Shown: positions 14,368-22,473, numbered from the stretch's first letter. The stretch is 22,967 bases of DNA from Aminipila sp047974845 (GCA_047974845.1 JBKECQ010000007.1:1-22967); one strand, 5' to 3'. Notes: generated by a model from the letters alone, not told the origin. Numbers and translations: made by a program.

Positions 14368-16446
14368 ATGGCAAGTTCCAAGAATTTGGTGATAGTGGAA
14401 TCACCTTCGAAAGCTAAAACAATAGGGAAATTTCTAGGAAGTAAATATAAAGTTATTGCTTCCGTAGGGCATGTCAGAGATTTGCCAAAGAGTAAACTTG
14501 GAATCGATTTAGAAAATAATTTTGAACCCCAGTATATTTCGATTAGGGGCAAAGGCGATGTTATTAAAGCACTAAGGCAAGAAGCAAAAAGTGCTGACAA
14601 AGTTTATCTAGCAACTGACCCGGATAGAGAAGGAGAAGCAATCTCTTGGCATATCGCTCATCTTTTAGGTATTGATCCTGAAAAGGCTTGCAGAATAGTA
14701 TTTAATGAGATTACAAAAAATGCTATTCAAACCGCAGTCAAAAATCCCAGAACCATTGACACAAAACTGGTAGATGCACAACAGGCTCGTAGAGTTTTAG
14801 ATAGACTTGTTGGTTATCAGATCAGTCCATTACTTTGGAGAAAAATTAGAAGAGGTTTAAGTGCAGGACGTGTACAGTCTGCGGCGCTTAAGCTTATTTG
14901 TGATAGAGAAAATAGCATTAAATCTTTTATTCCAACGGAATATTGGACCATTGCAACAACTCTTTCTCTAAGTGAAAAAGAAAAATCAACTGCAAATAAG
15001 AAATTTCTTGCAAAGTTAATAGAGCATAAAGGCAAAAAGATAACTGTTAACAATAAAGAAGAGGCAGATAAAATTTTATCTGAACTTAAAAACAACAAAT
15101 ATGTCGTACAATCTGTTGAGAAAAAAGAAAGAAGTAAAAGAGCTTATGCTCCTTTTACAACAAGTAGCTTACAGCAAGATGCAGCTAACAAATTGGGATA
15201 CTATACTAAAAAGACCATGATGATAGCACAGCAGCTATATGAAGGTGTTGAAGTAAAAGGTCATGGAACTATAGGTCTTGTTACCTATATAAGAACTGAC
15301 TCGGTAAGAATTTCAGACGAAGCAAAAGATGCCGCTAAATTATTTATTGAAGATAACTACGGAAATCAATACTGGTCTAACAATATGTATTCAAATAAAA
15401 AGAAGGATGTTCAGGATGCCCATGAAGCAATAAGACCCAGCTATGTGGATTTGACACCTGACTCAATCAAGGAATCTTTGACAAAGGAACAGTATAATTT
15501 ATATAAATTGATTTGGGCTAGATTTATGGCAAGCCAAATGACGGCGGCAGTGTATGATTCTATGGCTGTTGAAATATTAAATAACGATTATACTTTCAAA
15601 GCTAATGGTTCAAAACTTAAATTTGATGGATACTTGAGAGTTTACCAAGATGCAAACACAGATGACGATGAAAAAATGCTTCCTGCTGTTGAAGTTGGTC
15701 AAGATCTAAATCTAATAGAGCTTCTTTGCGATCAGAACTTTACTCAGCCACCTGCTAGGTATACTGAAGCTAGTTTAGTTAAAGATTTAGAAGAAAAAAA
15801 TATTGGTAGACCAAGTACCTATGCTCCAATCATAGCAACATTAATGGATAGAAAATATGTATCGAGGGAAAAGAAATCTTTATATGCAACAGACTTAGGC
15901 TTTATTGTTACTGAATTGATGGAAAGGTACTTTAAAGAAATTGTCGATGTTGGATTTACTGCTGATTTAGAAGATAGATTAGATGATATAGAAATTGAAA
16001 ATCTAAATTGGAAAACTATTGTAAGCGATTTTTATGAAATTTTAAAGGATGAGATAGAAATTGCAGATAAAGAAATTGAAAAAGTAAAATTGGAAGATGA
16101 GCTGACAGGCGAACTTTGTGAACTTTGCGGAAAACCTATGGCTAAGAAAAGTGGTAGGTTTGGCGACTTTATTGCTTGTACAGGTTATCCGGAATGTAAG
16201 AATACAAAGCCGATTGTGACTAAAATAGATGCAAAATGTCCGAAATGTGGCAGTGATATAGTTGCAAGACGAGGAAAAAATGGTAGAATGTTTTATGGAT
16301 GCAGTGGGTATCCAAATTGCAACCAAGTTTTTTGGAGCAAACCTACCGATAAAAAATGTCCAAAGTGTGGATCTATTATGCTTGAGAAGAAGACTAAAAC
16401 CACAACACTCGCATGTTCTAATAATGAATGCGGACACAAAGAATAA
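14368..16446 (+). CDS. topA: DNA topoisomerase I (type IA)
   Basis: The enzyme relaxes negative supercoils by passing one strand through a transient break. The 692-residue protein has the TOPRIM domain (ESPSKAKTIGKFLG at 11-24, metal-binding DPDREGE at 84-90), the catalytic tyrosine Y307 in VTYIRTDS, and the conserved IGRPSTYAPII. At the C-terminus are three topoisomerase zinc-finger modules: CELCGK...CTGYPEC, CPKCGS...CSGYPNC and CPKCGS...CSNNEC. The start has AGGAGG and normal spacing. It is the expected downstream neighbour of dprA. In B. subtilis trmFO and codV (xerC) follow; here hslV starts 23 bases later. Confidence 0.97.
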   Translation: MASSKNLVIVESPSKAKTIGKFLGSKYKVIASVGHVRDLPKSKLGIDLENNFEPQYISIRGKGDVIKALRQEAKSADKVYLATDPDREGEAISWHIAHLLGIDPEKACRIVFNEITKNAIQTAVKNPRTIDTKLVDAQQARRVLDRLVGYQISPLLWRKIRRGLSAGRVQSAALKLICDRENSIKSFIPTEYWTIATTLSLSEKEKSTANKKFLAKLIEHKGKKITVNNKEEADKILSELKNNKYVVQSVEKKERSKRAYAPFTTSSLQQDAANKLGYYTKKTMMIAQQLYEGVEVKGHGTIGLVTYIRTDSVRISDEAKDAAKLFIEDNYGNQYWSNNMYSNKKKDVQDAHEAIRPSYVDLTPDSIKESLTKEQYNLYKLIWARFMASQMTAAVYDSMAVEILNNDYTFKANGSKLKFDGYLRVYQDANTDDDEKMLPAVEVGQDLNLIELLCDQNFTQPPARYTEASLVKDLEEKNIGRPSTYAPIIATLMDRKYVSREKKSLYATDLGFIVTELMERYFKEIVDVGFTADLEDRLDDIEIENLNWKTIVSDFYEILKDEIEIADKEIEKVKLEDELTGELCELCGKPMAKKSGRFGDFIACTGYPECKNTKPIVTKIDAKCPKCGSDIVARRGKNGRMFYGCSGYPNCNQVFWSKPTDKKCPKCGSIMLEKKTKTTTLACSNNECGHKE

Positions 16447-16469
16447 AAATGAAAGAGAGGTACGGTTAG

Positions 16470-17009
16470 ATGATACAGTTCCATGCAACTACTATAGTAG
16501 CAGTAAGAAGAGGTGAAAATGACATCTGTATTGGGGGAGATGGTCAGGTTACCATGGGTGAAACAACAGTAATGAAGCATAAAGCAAAGAAAGTAAGAAA
16601 GATCTATAAAAATTCTGTAATTACTGGTTTTGCTGGGTCGGTATCTGATGCTTTTTCACTTACTGAAAAATTTGAAAAAAAGCTTGAAGAGCATTCAGGA
16701 AATTTAAAGAAAGCAGCGGTTGCTTTAGCTCAAATGTGGAGATCAGATAAAGCCATGAGAAATTTAGAAGCTCTTATGATTGCCGTAGATAAAGAAAGTA
16801 TGCTACTTATATCGGGAAATGGTGAAGTAATTGAGCCAGATCAGGATTTTATTGCAATTGGTTCAGGTGGAAATTATGCATATGCAGCAGCAAATGCTTT
16901 ATTTAATCATACAGATATGCCGGCAGAAGACATTGTAAGAGAATCATTAAAAATAGCATCTTCTATTTGTGTATATACGAATGATAATATTTCTATAGAA
17001 AGATTATAG
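16470..17009 (+). CDS. hslV: HslV (ClpQ/CodW) peptidase subunit of the HslUV protease
   Basis: HslV is the proteasome-beta-like peptidase that forms a double hexamer capped by HslU. The 179-residue protein has the family N-terminus FHATTIVAVRR; the catalytic Thr is expected at residue 7 or at a processed N-terminus close to it. It then shows GGDGQVTMGE, GFAGSVSDAFSL and IGSGGNYAYAAA. The length is normal. AGAGAGG lies 9 bases ahead of the ATG. The N-terminal extension of six residues (MIQFHA) resembles that of B. subtilis CodW (MSSFHA), where the residue after Met is used as the nucleophile; here that position is Ile, so cleavage to expose Thr7 is more likely. Confidence 0.95.
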   Translation: MIQFHATTIVAVRRGENDICIGGDGQVTMGETTVMKHKAKKVRKIYKNSVITGFAGSVSDAFSLTEKFEKKLEEHSGNLKKAAVALAQMWRSDKAMRNLEALMIAVDKESMLLISGNGEVIEPDQDFIAIGSGGNYAYAAANALFNHTDMPAEDIVRESLKIASSICVYTNDNISIERL

Positions 17010-17021
17010 GAGGATTTTATA

Positions 17022-18455
17022 ATGGGTGAATTATACAATATGACTCCAAAGCAAATTGTTGCGGAGCTTGATAAATATATAATTGGTCAGGATGAAGCGA
17101 AGAAATCAGTTGCTATTGCTCTTAGAAATAGATACAGAAGAAGCTTGCTACCTGATGAAATGAGAGAAGAGATAACACCAAAAAACATTTTAATGATGGG
17201 ACCTACAGGGTGTGGTAAAACTGAAATTGCCAGGAGACTTGCAAAATTAATGGATGCTCCTTTTGTTAAAGTTGAGGCTACAAAGTTCACAGAAGTGGGA
17301 TATGTGGGTCGTGATGTTGATTCTATGGTAAGAGACTTAGTTGAAGCATCTATTAGAATCACAAAGCAAAACAGATTGCAAGAAAAGTATTCCATAGCAG
17401 AGGAAATAGCTGAGGAAAAAATAATTGAAGCTATAATCCCGGGAAAGAAAAAATCATCTTCAGGCAGTGGAAGTACACTTAGAACACCATTTGACTTCAT
17501 ATTAAGCGGTGGGTACCAACAAAACCAGAAACCACAGTTGGAAAATGAATCTGGGGTATCAAATGAAGATAAAAGTGATATAGAACTGGCAAGAGAACAA
17601 GTAAGACAGCAGTTAAGAGAAGGTATGCTGGAAGAACAGTATATTGAAATTCAAGTAAATGAAGCACCTAAAACCAATGCACTTGACCTTGGAAATGAAG
17701 GCATGAGTATTGCCATCGGTAATATATTTGGAGATATGATGCCTCCTAAACAGAAAAAGAAAAAGGTTAAGGTTAAGGATGCTAAGAAAATATTAAGAGA
17801 ACAAGAGGCCCAAAATCTGATTGATATGGATCAGGTTACTGAGGAGGCATTACAAAATGCAGAGCAGAATGGCATTATCTTTATTGATGAAATAGACAAG
17901 ATAGCTTCAGGTTCAAGTTATAAATCAGGTGCAGATGTCTCAAGAGAAGGCGTTCAGAGAGATATTCTACCTATTGTGGAGGGAAGTGTGGTAAATACCA
18001 AGTATGGGCCTGTAAAAACAGACCACGTACTGTTTATTGGGGCAGGAGCTTTCCATATATCAAAACCAACAGACCTAATACCTGAGCTTCAGGGAAGATT
18101 CCCAATTAGAGTTGAACTTGAAAACCTGACTAAGGAATCATTTGTTAAGATTCTTACGGTTCCTGAAAATGCTCTTTTAAAGCAGCACAAAATGTTGTTG
18201 GAGACAGAAGGAATAAAAATAACATTTACAGACGACTCCGTAGAAGAAATTGCTACTATGGCATTCTTAATGAATGAACAGACAGAGAATATAGGAGCAA
18301 GACGTCTTCATACAATTATGGAGAAATTACTTGAGGATATTTCATTTAATATTCCAGATATGGAAGAAGAAGAGATTGTTATTGATCAAAATTATGTAAA
18401 AGACAAGTTTGTAGAAAAAATTCATGCGGATGATATAGACAAATTTATTCTTTAA
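17022..18455 (+). CDS. hslU: HslU (ClpY/CodX) ATPase subunit of the HslUV protease
   Basis: This AAA+ unfoldase feeds substrates into HslV. The 477-residue protein has the N-terminal LDKYIIGQDEAKKSVAIAL, Walker A GPTGCGKT (60-67), GYVGRD pore motif, an inserted I-domain (about 110-270, including a Lys-rich KQKKKKVKVK), Walker B GIIFIDEIDK and the sensor-2 IGARRL. It ends in DIDKFIL, the C-terminal tail that docks into HslV and activates it. AGGAGG precedes the ATG, 12 bases after hslV. A strong terminator follows, separating it from codY. Confidence 0.97.
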   Translation: MGELYNMTPKQIVAELDKYIIGQDEAKKSVAIALRNRYRRSLLPDEMREEITPKNILMMGPTGCGKTEIARRLAKLMDAPFVKVEATKFTEVGYVGRDVDSMVRDLVEASIRITKQNRLQEKYSIAEEIAEEKIIEAIIPGKKKSSSGSGSTLRTPFDFILSGGYQQNQKPQLENESGVSNEDKSDIELAREQVRQQLREGMLEEQYIEIQVNEAPKTNALDLGNEGMSIAIGNIFGDMMPPKQKKKKVKVKDAKKILREQEAQNLIDMDQVTEEALQNAEQNGIIFIDEIDKIASGSSYKSGADVSREGVQRDILPIVEGSVVNTKYGPVKTDHVLFIGAGAFHISKPTDLIPELQGRFPIRVELENLTKESFVKILTVPENALLKQHKMLLETEGIKITFTDDSVEEIATMAFLMNEQTENIGARRLHTIMEKLLEDISFNIPDMEEEEIVIDQNYVKDKFVEKIHADDIDKFIL

Positions 18456-18470
18456 TCTTGACAAAAATGA

Positions 18471-18511
18471 GCAGATTGGTATATCTTTTATAGAGCCAGT
18501 CTGTTTTTTTT
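18471..18511 (+). terminator. Terminator after hslU
   Basis: CAGATTGG (18472-18479) pairs with CCAGTCTG (18496-18503), 8 bp with one wobble and further TATA/TATA pairing in the loop, followed by eight T at 18504-18511. Confidence 0.88.
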
Positions 18512-18564
18512 GTAAGAATTCGTAGAAAAATGTCCGAATTGCAGATTAAAAACGTAAAATAAAA

Positions 18565-18587
18565 AATTTTTTGAAAAATCAAAAAAT
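18565..18587 (+). promoter_or_regulatory. CodY box and dyad upstream of codY
   Basis: AATTTTTTGAAAAAT at 18565-18579 matches the CodY consensus AATTTTCWGAAAATT with two mismatches in 15. It overlaps a perfect 9-bp inverted repeat (ATTTTTTGA at 18566-18574, TCAAAAAAT at 18579-18587). It lies just upstream of the codY -35, so autoregulation is likely. Confidence 0.55.
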
Positions 18588-18590
18588 AAC

Positions 18591-18617
18591 TTGATTATTA
18601 AAATAAAAACATATAAT
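18591..18617 (+). promoter_or_regulatory. codY promoter
   Basis: TTGATT (18591-18596) is 15 bases before a consensus TATAAT (18612-18617). The short spacing is suboptimal (CTTGAT would give 16). The leader to the ATG at 18693 would be about 70 bases. Confidence 0.6.
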
Positions 18618-18692
18618 ATAGATAGCATGAAAATGATACAGAGAAAATGGCTGTTCTTTATTATAAAGTAAAAAAGGAGAAAGAAATACTAT

Positions 18693-19472
18693 ATGGGAAA
18701 AGATTTACTAAGCAAAATCAGAAAGTTGAATTGGGTTCTACAGGAAAGTCCTACTGGAGCCTTTTCATTTGATGAACTTTGCAATATATTGAGTGATATG
18801 ATGGATGCTAATGTTTATATTGCAAATAGAAGAGGGAAAGTTATCGGTGTACACTATAAGATTAAATCTGATAGTTCAACTATTACAGATCCGGAAACGG
18901 GAACAGAAAAATTCCCAAATGAATATAACGAAGCCTTACTTAGAGTGGTATCTACAGAAGCAAATTTAAAGGCAGACGACGCTCTTGAGATATTTAAGTA
19001 TGATTATGATACTTATGATAAGCTTCACACTATTATCCCTATTCTAGGCGGAGGGCAAAGATGGGGAACTTTAATTTGCGCAAGATATCAACCTGAATTT
19101 AGCAATGAGGATTTAGTATTAGGAGAATATGGTGCAACTGTAGTCGGACTGGAAATCCAAAGAAGAAAAACTTTAGAATTTGAAGAGGATGAAAGACTAA
19201 GAGCAGTAGTTCAGATGGCTATAGGCACTCTTTCATATTCAGAAATTGAAGCAGTGCAGCAGATATTTGCAGAATTAGAGGGCAATGAAGGTCTTTTAGT
19301 TGCAAGTAAAATAGCGGATAGATCAGGAATTACCAGATCTGTAATCGTAAATGCACTACGTAAACTTGAAAGTGCAGGAGTTATTGAGTCACGCTCATTG
19401 GGTATGAAGGGTACTCATATTAAAATATTAAACCCTAAATTCAGCGAAGAGCTAGAAAAGATGAGTATATAA
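18693..19472 (+). CDS. codY: CodY, GTP- and branched-chain amino acid-sensing global repressor
   Basis: CodY represses nutrient-acquisition, metabolic and often virulence or sporulation genes while GTP and isoleucine/leucine/valine are plentiful. The 259-residue protein has the N-terminal GAF domain (about 1-155; ANRRGKVIGVHY, IIPILGGGQRWGTLI, EYGATVVGLEIQRR) and the C-terminal winged helix with the nearly invariant ASKIADRSGITRSVIVNAL (204-222) followed by RKLESAGVIESRSLGMKG. The DNA-binding half is almost identical to that of Bacillus as far as I recall it, so the same box should be read. The ligand-pocket stretch 60-75 differs from B. subtilis. AAAAAGGAGAAAG precedes the ATG. The order hslV-hslU-codY is the Firmicutes arrangement. 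Confidence 0.98.
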   Translation: MGKDLLSKIRKLNWVLQESPTGAFSFDELCNILSDMMDANVYIANRRGKVIGVHYKIKSDSSTITDPETGTEKFPNEYNEALLRVVSTEANLKADDALEIFKYDYDTYDKLHTIIPILGGGQRWGTLICARYQPEFSNEDLVLGEYGATVVGLEIQRRKTLEFEEDERLRAVVQMAIGTLSYSEIEAVQQIFAELEGNEGLLVASKIADRSGITRSVIVNALRKLESAGVIESRSLGMKGTHIKILNPKFSEELEKMSI

Positions 19473-19488
19473 TTAATTATAACAATTT

Positions 19489-19533
19489 ACCCCCGTTCAG
19501 CATATAATGATATATCTGTTCGGGGGTGTTTTT
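19489..19533 (+). terminator. codY terminator whose right arm overlaps the yunB ribosome binding site
   Basis: ACCCCCG (19489-19495) pairs perfectly with CGGGGGT (19521-19527), with further CAG/CTG pairing inside (19498-19500 with 19516-19518), then GTTTTT. The start codon of yunB follows at once at 19534. GGGGGTG is also the only Shine-Dalgarno-like stretch for that gene. Confidence 0.85.
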
Positions 19534-20235
19534 ATGTTTGGATTGTCCTGTTCCAAAAGATTTAAAGCTTGTGGAAAGAAAAAAATACATATAAACTATT
19601 TTTTAGTGTTCGTGATAACGGTAGTTATGATAATGGGATTAATTTCATGGAAGGTCAGCACCGTTATACAACCATCATTGGAATCCCTGTCAGAAATAAA
19701 AGCTAAAGAAATGGTATCCTACATAATAAACGAAGCAACTCGAGAACAATTTTTTAAAGAAAGTACAAATATAAAGGATTTACTTATAATAAATAGTGAT
19801 AAAGAGGGGAATATAGAATTAGTACAATCAAATACTGTAGCTATGAATATTCTTGCAGCCGATTTAGGGAAAAGGATAAAAGATATGTATAGAAACATTG
19901 AGCCGGCGACGCTTAAGGTTCCTGTAGGTACAATTCTGGGAAGCCAATTAATGTCACAGGCAGATGTAAATGTAAACTTAAAGATAATGCCTTTAAGCGT
20001 ATCTAATGTGGAATTTTTTAGTGAGTTAGAAAGCAAGGGGATAAATCAGACAAAATACAAGGTGTATTTATCTTTAACCAGCAAGGTTCGTGTGATGGCT
20101 CCTTTTTCTTCTGAAACTCTAGAAGTAAATAATATTGTACTGGTATCAGAAGCGGTTATATTGGGTAAGGTGCCTAATAGTTATGTTAATATTCCTGAGC
20201 AAAGTATTTTAGACGGTATGGATGTTGGTCAGTGA
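19534..20235 (+). CDS. yunB: Sporulation protein YunB
   Basis: From ATG 19534 the product is 233 residues. It has a short Cys/Lys-rich N-terminus, one membrane segment (about 19-39, LVFVITVVMIMG), the family hallmark IQPSLESLSEIKAKEMVSYI, and a periplasmic-type domain with VPVGTILGSQLMSQ and PNSYVNIP. In B. subtilis yunB is controlled by sigma-E and is needed for normal spore formation, with its exact role unknown. An earlier ATG at 19507 lies in the loop of the codY terminator and has no ribosome binding site, so 19534 was chosen. A CATATAAT at 19501-19508 in that loop could act as a -10 (it also resembles the sigma-E -10 CATACAAT). The presence of this gene marks the host as an endospore former or a descendant of one. 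Confidence 0.87.
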   Translation: MFGLSCSKRFKACGKKKIHINYFLVFVITVVMIMGLISWKVSTVIQPSLESLSEIKAKEMVSYIINEATREQFFKESTNIKDLLIINSDKEGNIELVQSNTVAMNILAADLGKRIKDMYRNIEPATLKVPVGTILGSQLMSQADVNVNLKIMPLSVSNVEFFSELESKGINQTKYKVYLSLTSKVRVMAPFSSETLEVNNIVLVSEAVILGKVPNSYVNIPEQSILDGMDVGQ

Positions 20236-20264
20236 TTGTTAAAAGAAAAAAGGTATGGTAAAAT
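20236..20264 (+). promoter_or_regulatory. hflX promoter with extended -10
   Basis: TTGTTA (20236-20241) is 17 bases before TAAAAT (20259-20264), and TGG directly precedes the latter, making an extended -10. Transcription should start about 20271, at the ATG of hflX. Confidence 0.55.
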
Positions 20265-20271
20265 AATACTT

Positions 20272-21552
20272 ATGTTAAGATTTAATGATAAAAATGAAGT
20301 AATACAGAATGAAGAATATAAAGCGATACTTGTAGGACTACAGATAAATGAAGATATTACTTATTCTATGGAAGAACTTGAAGGCTTGGCAGAGGCGGCG
20401 GGAGTTCAAGTTTTAGGTACAATGATTCAAAATTTAGAAAGACCTAATAATGCTACCTTTATAGGAAAGGGAAAGGTAGAAGAACTGGCGGAAATGTGCA
20501 ATAACATGGAAGCAGATACGGTCATTTTTAATGATGAACTTTCAGGAATGCAGCTTAGAAATATTGAAGAAGTTGTTGGGGTAAGAGTTATTGATAGGAC
20601 AATACTCATATTAGATATATTTGCATCCAGAGCAGTTTCTAGAGAAGGTAAGCTGCAAGTTGAGTTGGCGCAGTTACAGTATAGAATGCCTAGATTGCTT
20701 GGATTTGGTAAAAGTCTATCCAGATTAGGCGGAGGTATTGGCACAAGAGGGCCAGGAGAAAAAAAGCTAGAGACAGACAGAAGGCACATCCAAAGAAGAA
20801 TGGATGACATAAGGGCAGAAATCATTGAAATGAAAGGAAATAGAAATACACAAAGGGCTAAGAGAGAAAAAGCGGGTATCCCAATTGTAGCACTTGTAGG
20901 GTATACCAATGCCGGGAAATCTGCTATTATGAATAGGATTTTAGAAAATGTAGACCGTGAAGAAAAGGTTGTTTTTGAAAAGGATATGCTATTTGCTACC
21001 CTTGATACGGCACAAAGGAGCGTAAAGCTTGACAATAATTGTGAATTCATATTAATTGATACGGTTGGGTTTGTAAGCAAGCTACCTCACTCTTTGGTAA
21101 ATGCGTTTAAAGCAACGTTAGAAGAAGTGAACTATGCTGACTTGCTTCTGCACGTGGTGGATGCATCCTATGAGGCCAGTGACTTTCATATAGGAGTAAC
21201 AAATAAGGTATTAAAGGAAATTGGAGCAGGGGAGAAAGAAAGAGTCTTTGTCTACAATAAAATAGATTTACTTGAAGAGGATCCCGTTATAACTACAGAC
21301 GAGGAATTTATTTGTATATCTGCAAAAAGAGGAGACAACTTTGATCAGGTAATTGATATTATTAAGAAAAAACTTTTTTCCGATAGAATTATTGCAAAGT
21401 TACTTATACCTTACAATAGAGGTGATATTTCATCATATTTATGTGAGAAAGCTAAAATTATTGCAACAGAATATGTGGAAAATGGAACGTTAATAGAGGC
21501 AGAACTGACAGAAGTAGATTATAATAGGTTAAAAGAATATGATACGTTATAA
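20272..21552 (+). CDS. hflX: HflX, ribosome-associated GTPase
   Basis: HflX binds the 50S subunit, splits stalled 70S ribosomes after stress and hydrolyses GTP. The 426-residue product (from ATG 20272) has the N-terminal HflX domain (ATFIGKGKVEEL, FNDELSGMQLRNIE), the glycine-rich linker LGGGIGTRGPGEKKLETDRR, and the G-domain with G1 GYTNAGKS (210-217), G3 DTVGF (263-267), G4 NKID (329-332) and G5 SAKRG. The usual Thr after GKS is Ala here (GKSA). TTG 20236 abuts the yunB stop (TGATTG) and is in frame, but it would overlap the promoter and the family N-terminus fits 20272. No Shine-Dalgarno precedes the ATG at 20272, so initiation may be leaderless. The stop lies inside the next gene (14-base overlap). 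Confidence 0.93.
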   Translation: MLRFNDKNEVIQNEEYKAILVGLQINEDITYSMEELEGLAEAAGVQVLGTMIQNLERPNNATFIGKGKVEELAEMCNNMEADTVIFNDELSGMQLRNIEEVVGVRVIDRTILILDIFASRAVSREGKLQVELAQLQYRMPRLLGFGKSLSRLGGGIGTRGPGEKKLETDRRHIQRRMDDIRAEIIEMKGNRNTQRAKREKAGIPIVALVGYTNAGKSAIMNRILENVDREEKVVFEKDMLFATLDTAQRSVKLDNNCEFILIDTVGFVSKLPHSLVNAFKATLEEVNYADLLLHVVDASYEASDFHIGVTNKVLKEIGAGEKERVFVYNKIDLLEEDPVITTDEEFICISAKRGDNFDQVIDIIKKKLFSDRIIAKLLIPYNRGDISSYLCEKAKIIATEYVENGTLIEAELTEVDYNRLKEYDTL

Positions 21553-22168
21553 TACAATATTAAAAGAATCATCTGCTGAGCAAATTATTGATAAATCAAG
21601 ATTTATTGCATATGTTTGCCCAGCGGAGTCAAAAGAAGAGGCCGATGCCTTTATATCTAAAATAAAAAGTAAACACAAGGATGCAACACATAATGTCCCC
21701 GCAATGGTTATCGGAGATAAGTTTCAAATTCAATGGGCAAGTGATGATGGTGAACCTCAAGGTACTTCAGGGGCACCAATGGTTCAGATGCTTGTAAAAG
21801 AGGGAATAACCAACATTGCGGTGGTTGTTACGAGATATTTTGGCGGAATTAAATTAGGGACAGGCGGTTTAGTAAGAGCATACACAAGCTCAGCAAAACT
21901 GGGGTTAGAAGCCGCAGGCATTTGTGCTGTAAAAGAAATGTCAATAATTTGTGTGAAAATGGATTATACATATTTAAGTAAATTACAAAATATGTCTCAA
22001 AAAAATGATTTTGAAATAAAAGATATTATCTATGAAGATTCAGTTAAAGCTTTTTTAGCCATAGAACCTGAAAAAGTTGAGGAGCTGAAATCTTTGATTG
22101 CAAATTTAACTGCAGGGACAGGTGAACTTATAGAAGAGAAAATTCAGGAAATAAAAGTAATTATTTAG
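21539..22168 (+). CDS. IMPACT/YigZ (YvyE) family protein
   Basis: The 209-residue protein has the UPF0029/IMPACT N-terminal domain with its signatures KSRFIAYVCP, HKDATHNVPA, SDDGEPQGTSGAPM and VVVTRYFGGIKLGTGGLVR, followed by a ferredoxin-like C-terminal domain (about 135-205). Bacterial members bind nucleic acid or ribosomes in some reports; the eukaryotic relative IMPACT regulates the eIF2 kinase GCN2. The exact bacterial role is unclear. It overlaps hflX by 14 bases and is therefore co-translated with it, suggesting a shared link to ribosome stress. No clear terminator follows before the tRNA promoter at 22236. Confidence 0.92.
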   Translation: MIRYNTILKESSAEQIIDKSRFIAYVCPAESKEEADAFISKIKSKHKDATHNVPAMVIGDKFQIQWASDDGEPQGTSGAPMVQMLVKEGITNIAVVVTRYFGGIKLGTGGLVRAYTSSAKLGLEAAGICAVKEMSIICVKMDYTYLSKLQNMSQKNDFEIKDIIYEDSVKAFLAIEPEKVEELKSLIANLTAGTGELIEEKIQEIKVII

Positions 22169-22235
22169 AAATATTGAAATTATGGGGTTTAATGAACAAA
22201 CTAATAAAAAAGTAAAAGAAATTGTAAAAAAGTGT

Positions 22236-22264
22236 TTGACATACTGTGTATGCTATGCTAAGAT
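22236..22264 (+). promoter_or_regulatory. Strong promoter of the tRNA cluster
   Basis: TTGACA (22236-22241), 17 bases, then TAAGAT (22259-22264) preceded by TGC, giving a consensus -35 plus an extended -10. It is about 43 bases ahead of tRNA-Asn. The 22169-22235 stretch between it and the preceding gene shows nothing recognisable. Confidence 0.8.
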
Positions 22265-22306
22265 AAATATCGTCGCTGATGACAAATGAACACAGCGATA
22301 AGTTGT

Positions 22307-22381
<75 letters not shown>

Positions 22382-22392
22382 ATTTTTAAAAG

Positions 22393-22426
22393 AGTTTAAA
22401 TGGATAATGTTAGAAAAATTTAAACT
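22393..22426 (+). other. Inverted repeat between tRNA-Asn and the second promoter
   Basis: AGTTTAAAT (22393-22401) pairs with ATTTAAACT (22418-22426) over 9 bp with a 16-base loop. It is followed by A-rich, not T-rich, sequence, so it is not a standard plus-strand terminator. It may be a processing hairpin. Confidence 0.35.
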
Positions 22427-22444
22427 TAAAAAAATAAAAAAGTC

Positions 22445-22473
22445 TTGACAAAAACAGCAAGATAGTATATACT
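22445..22473 (+). promoter_or_regulatory. Second tRNA promoter, ahead of tRNA-Val
   Basis: TTGACA (22445-22450), 17 bases, then TATACT (22468-22473). It is a near-perfect vegetative promoter 45 bases ahead of tRNA-Val. Confidence 0.8.

Noticed and set aside
20427..21080. Long minus-strand open frame (217 codons) inside hflX
   Set aside because: It is Ser/Leu-rich, with no family resemblance and no ribosome binding site, and lies opposite a well-conserved GTPase. It is a shadow frame. The 181-codon minus frame inside dprA (13521-14066) is the same case.
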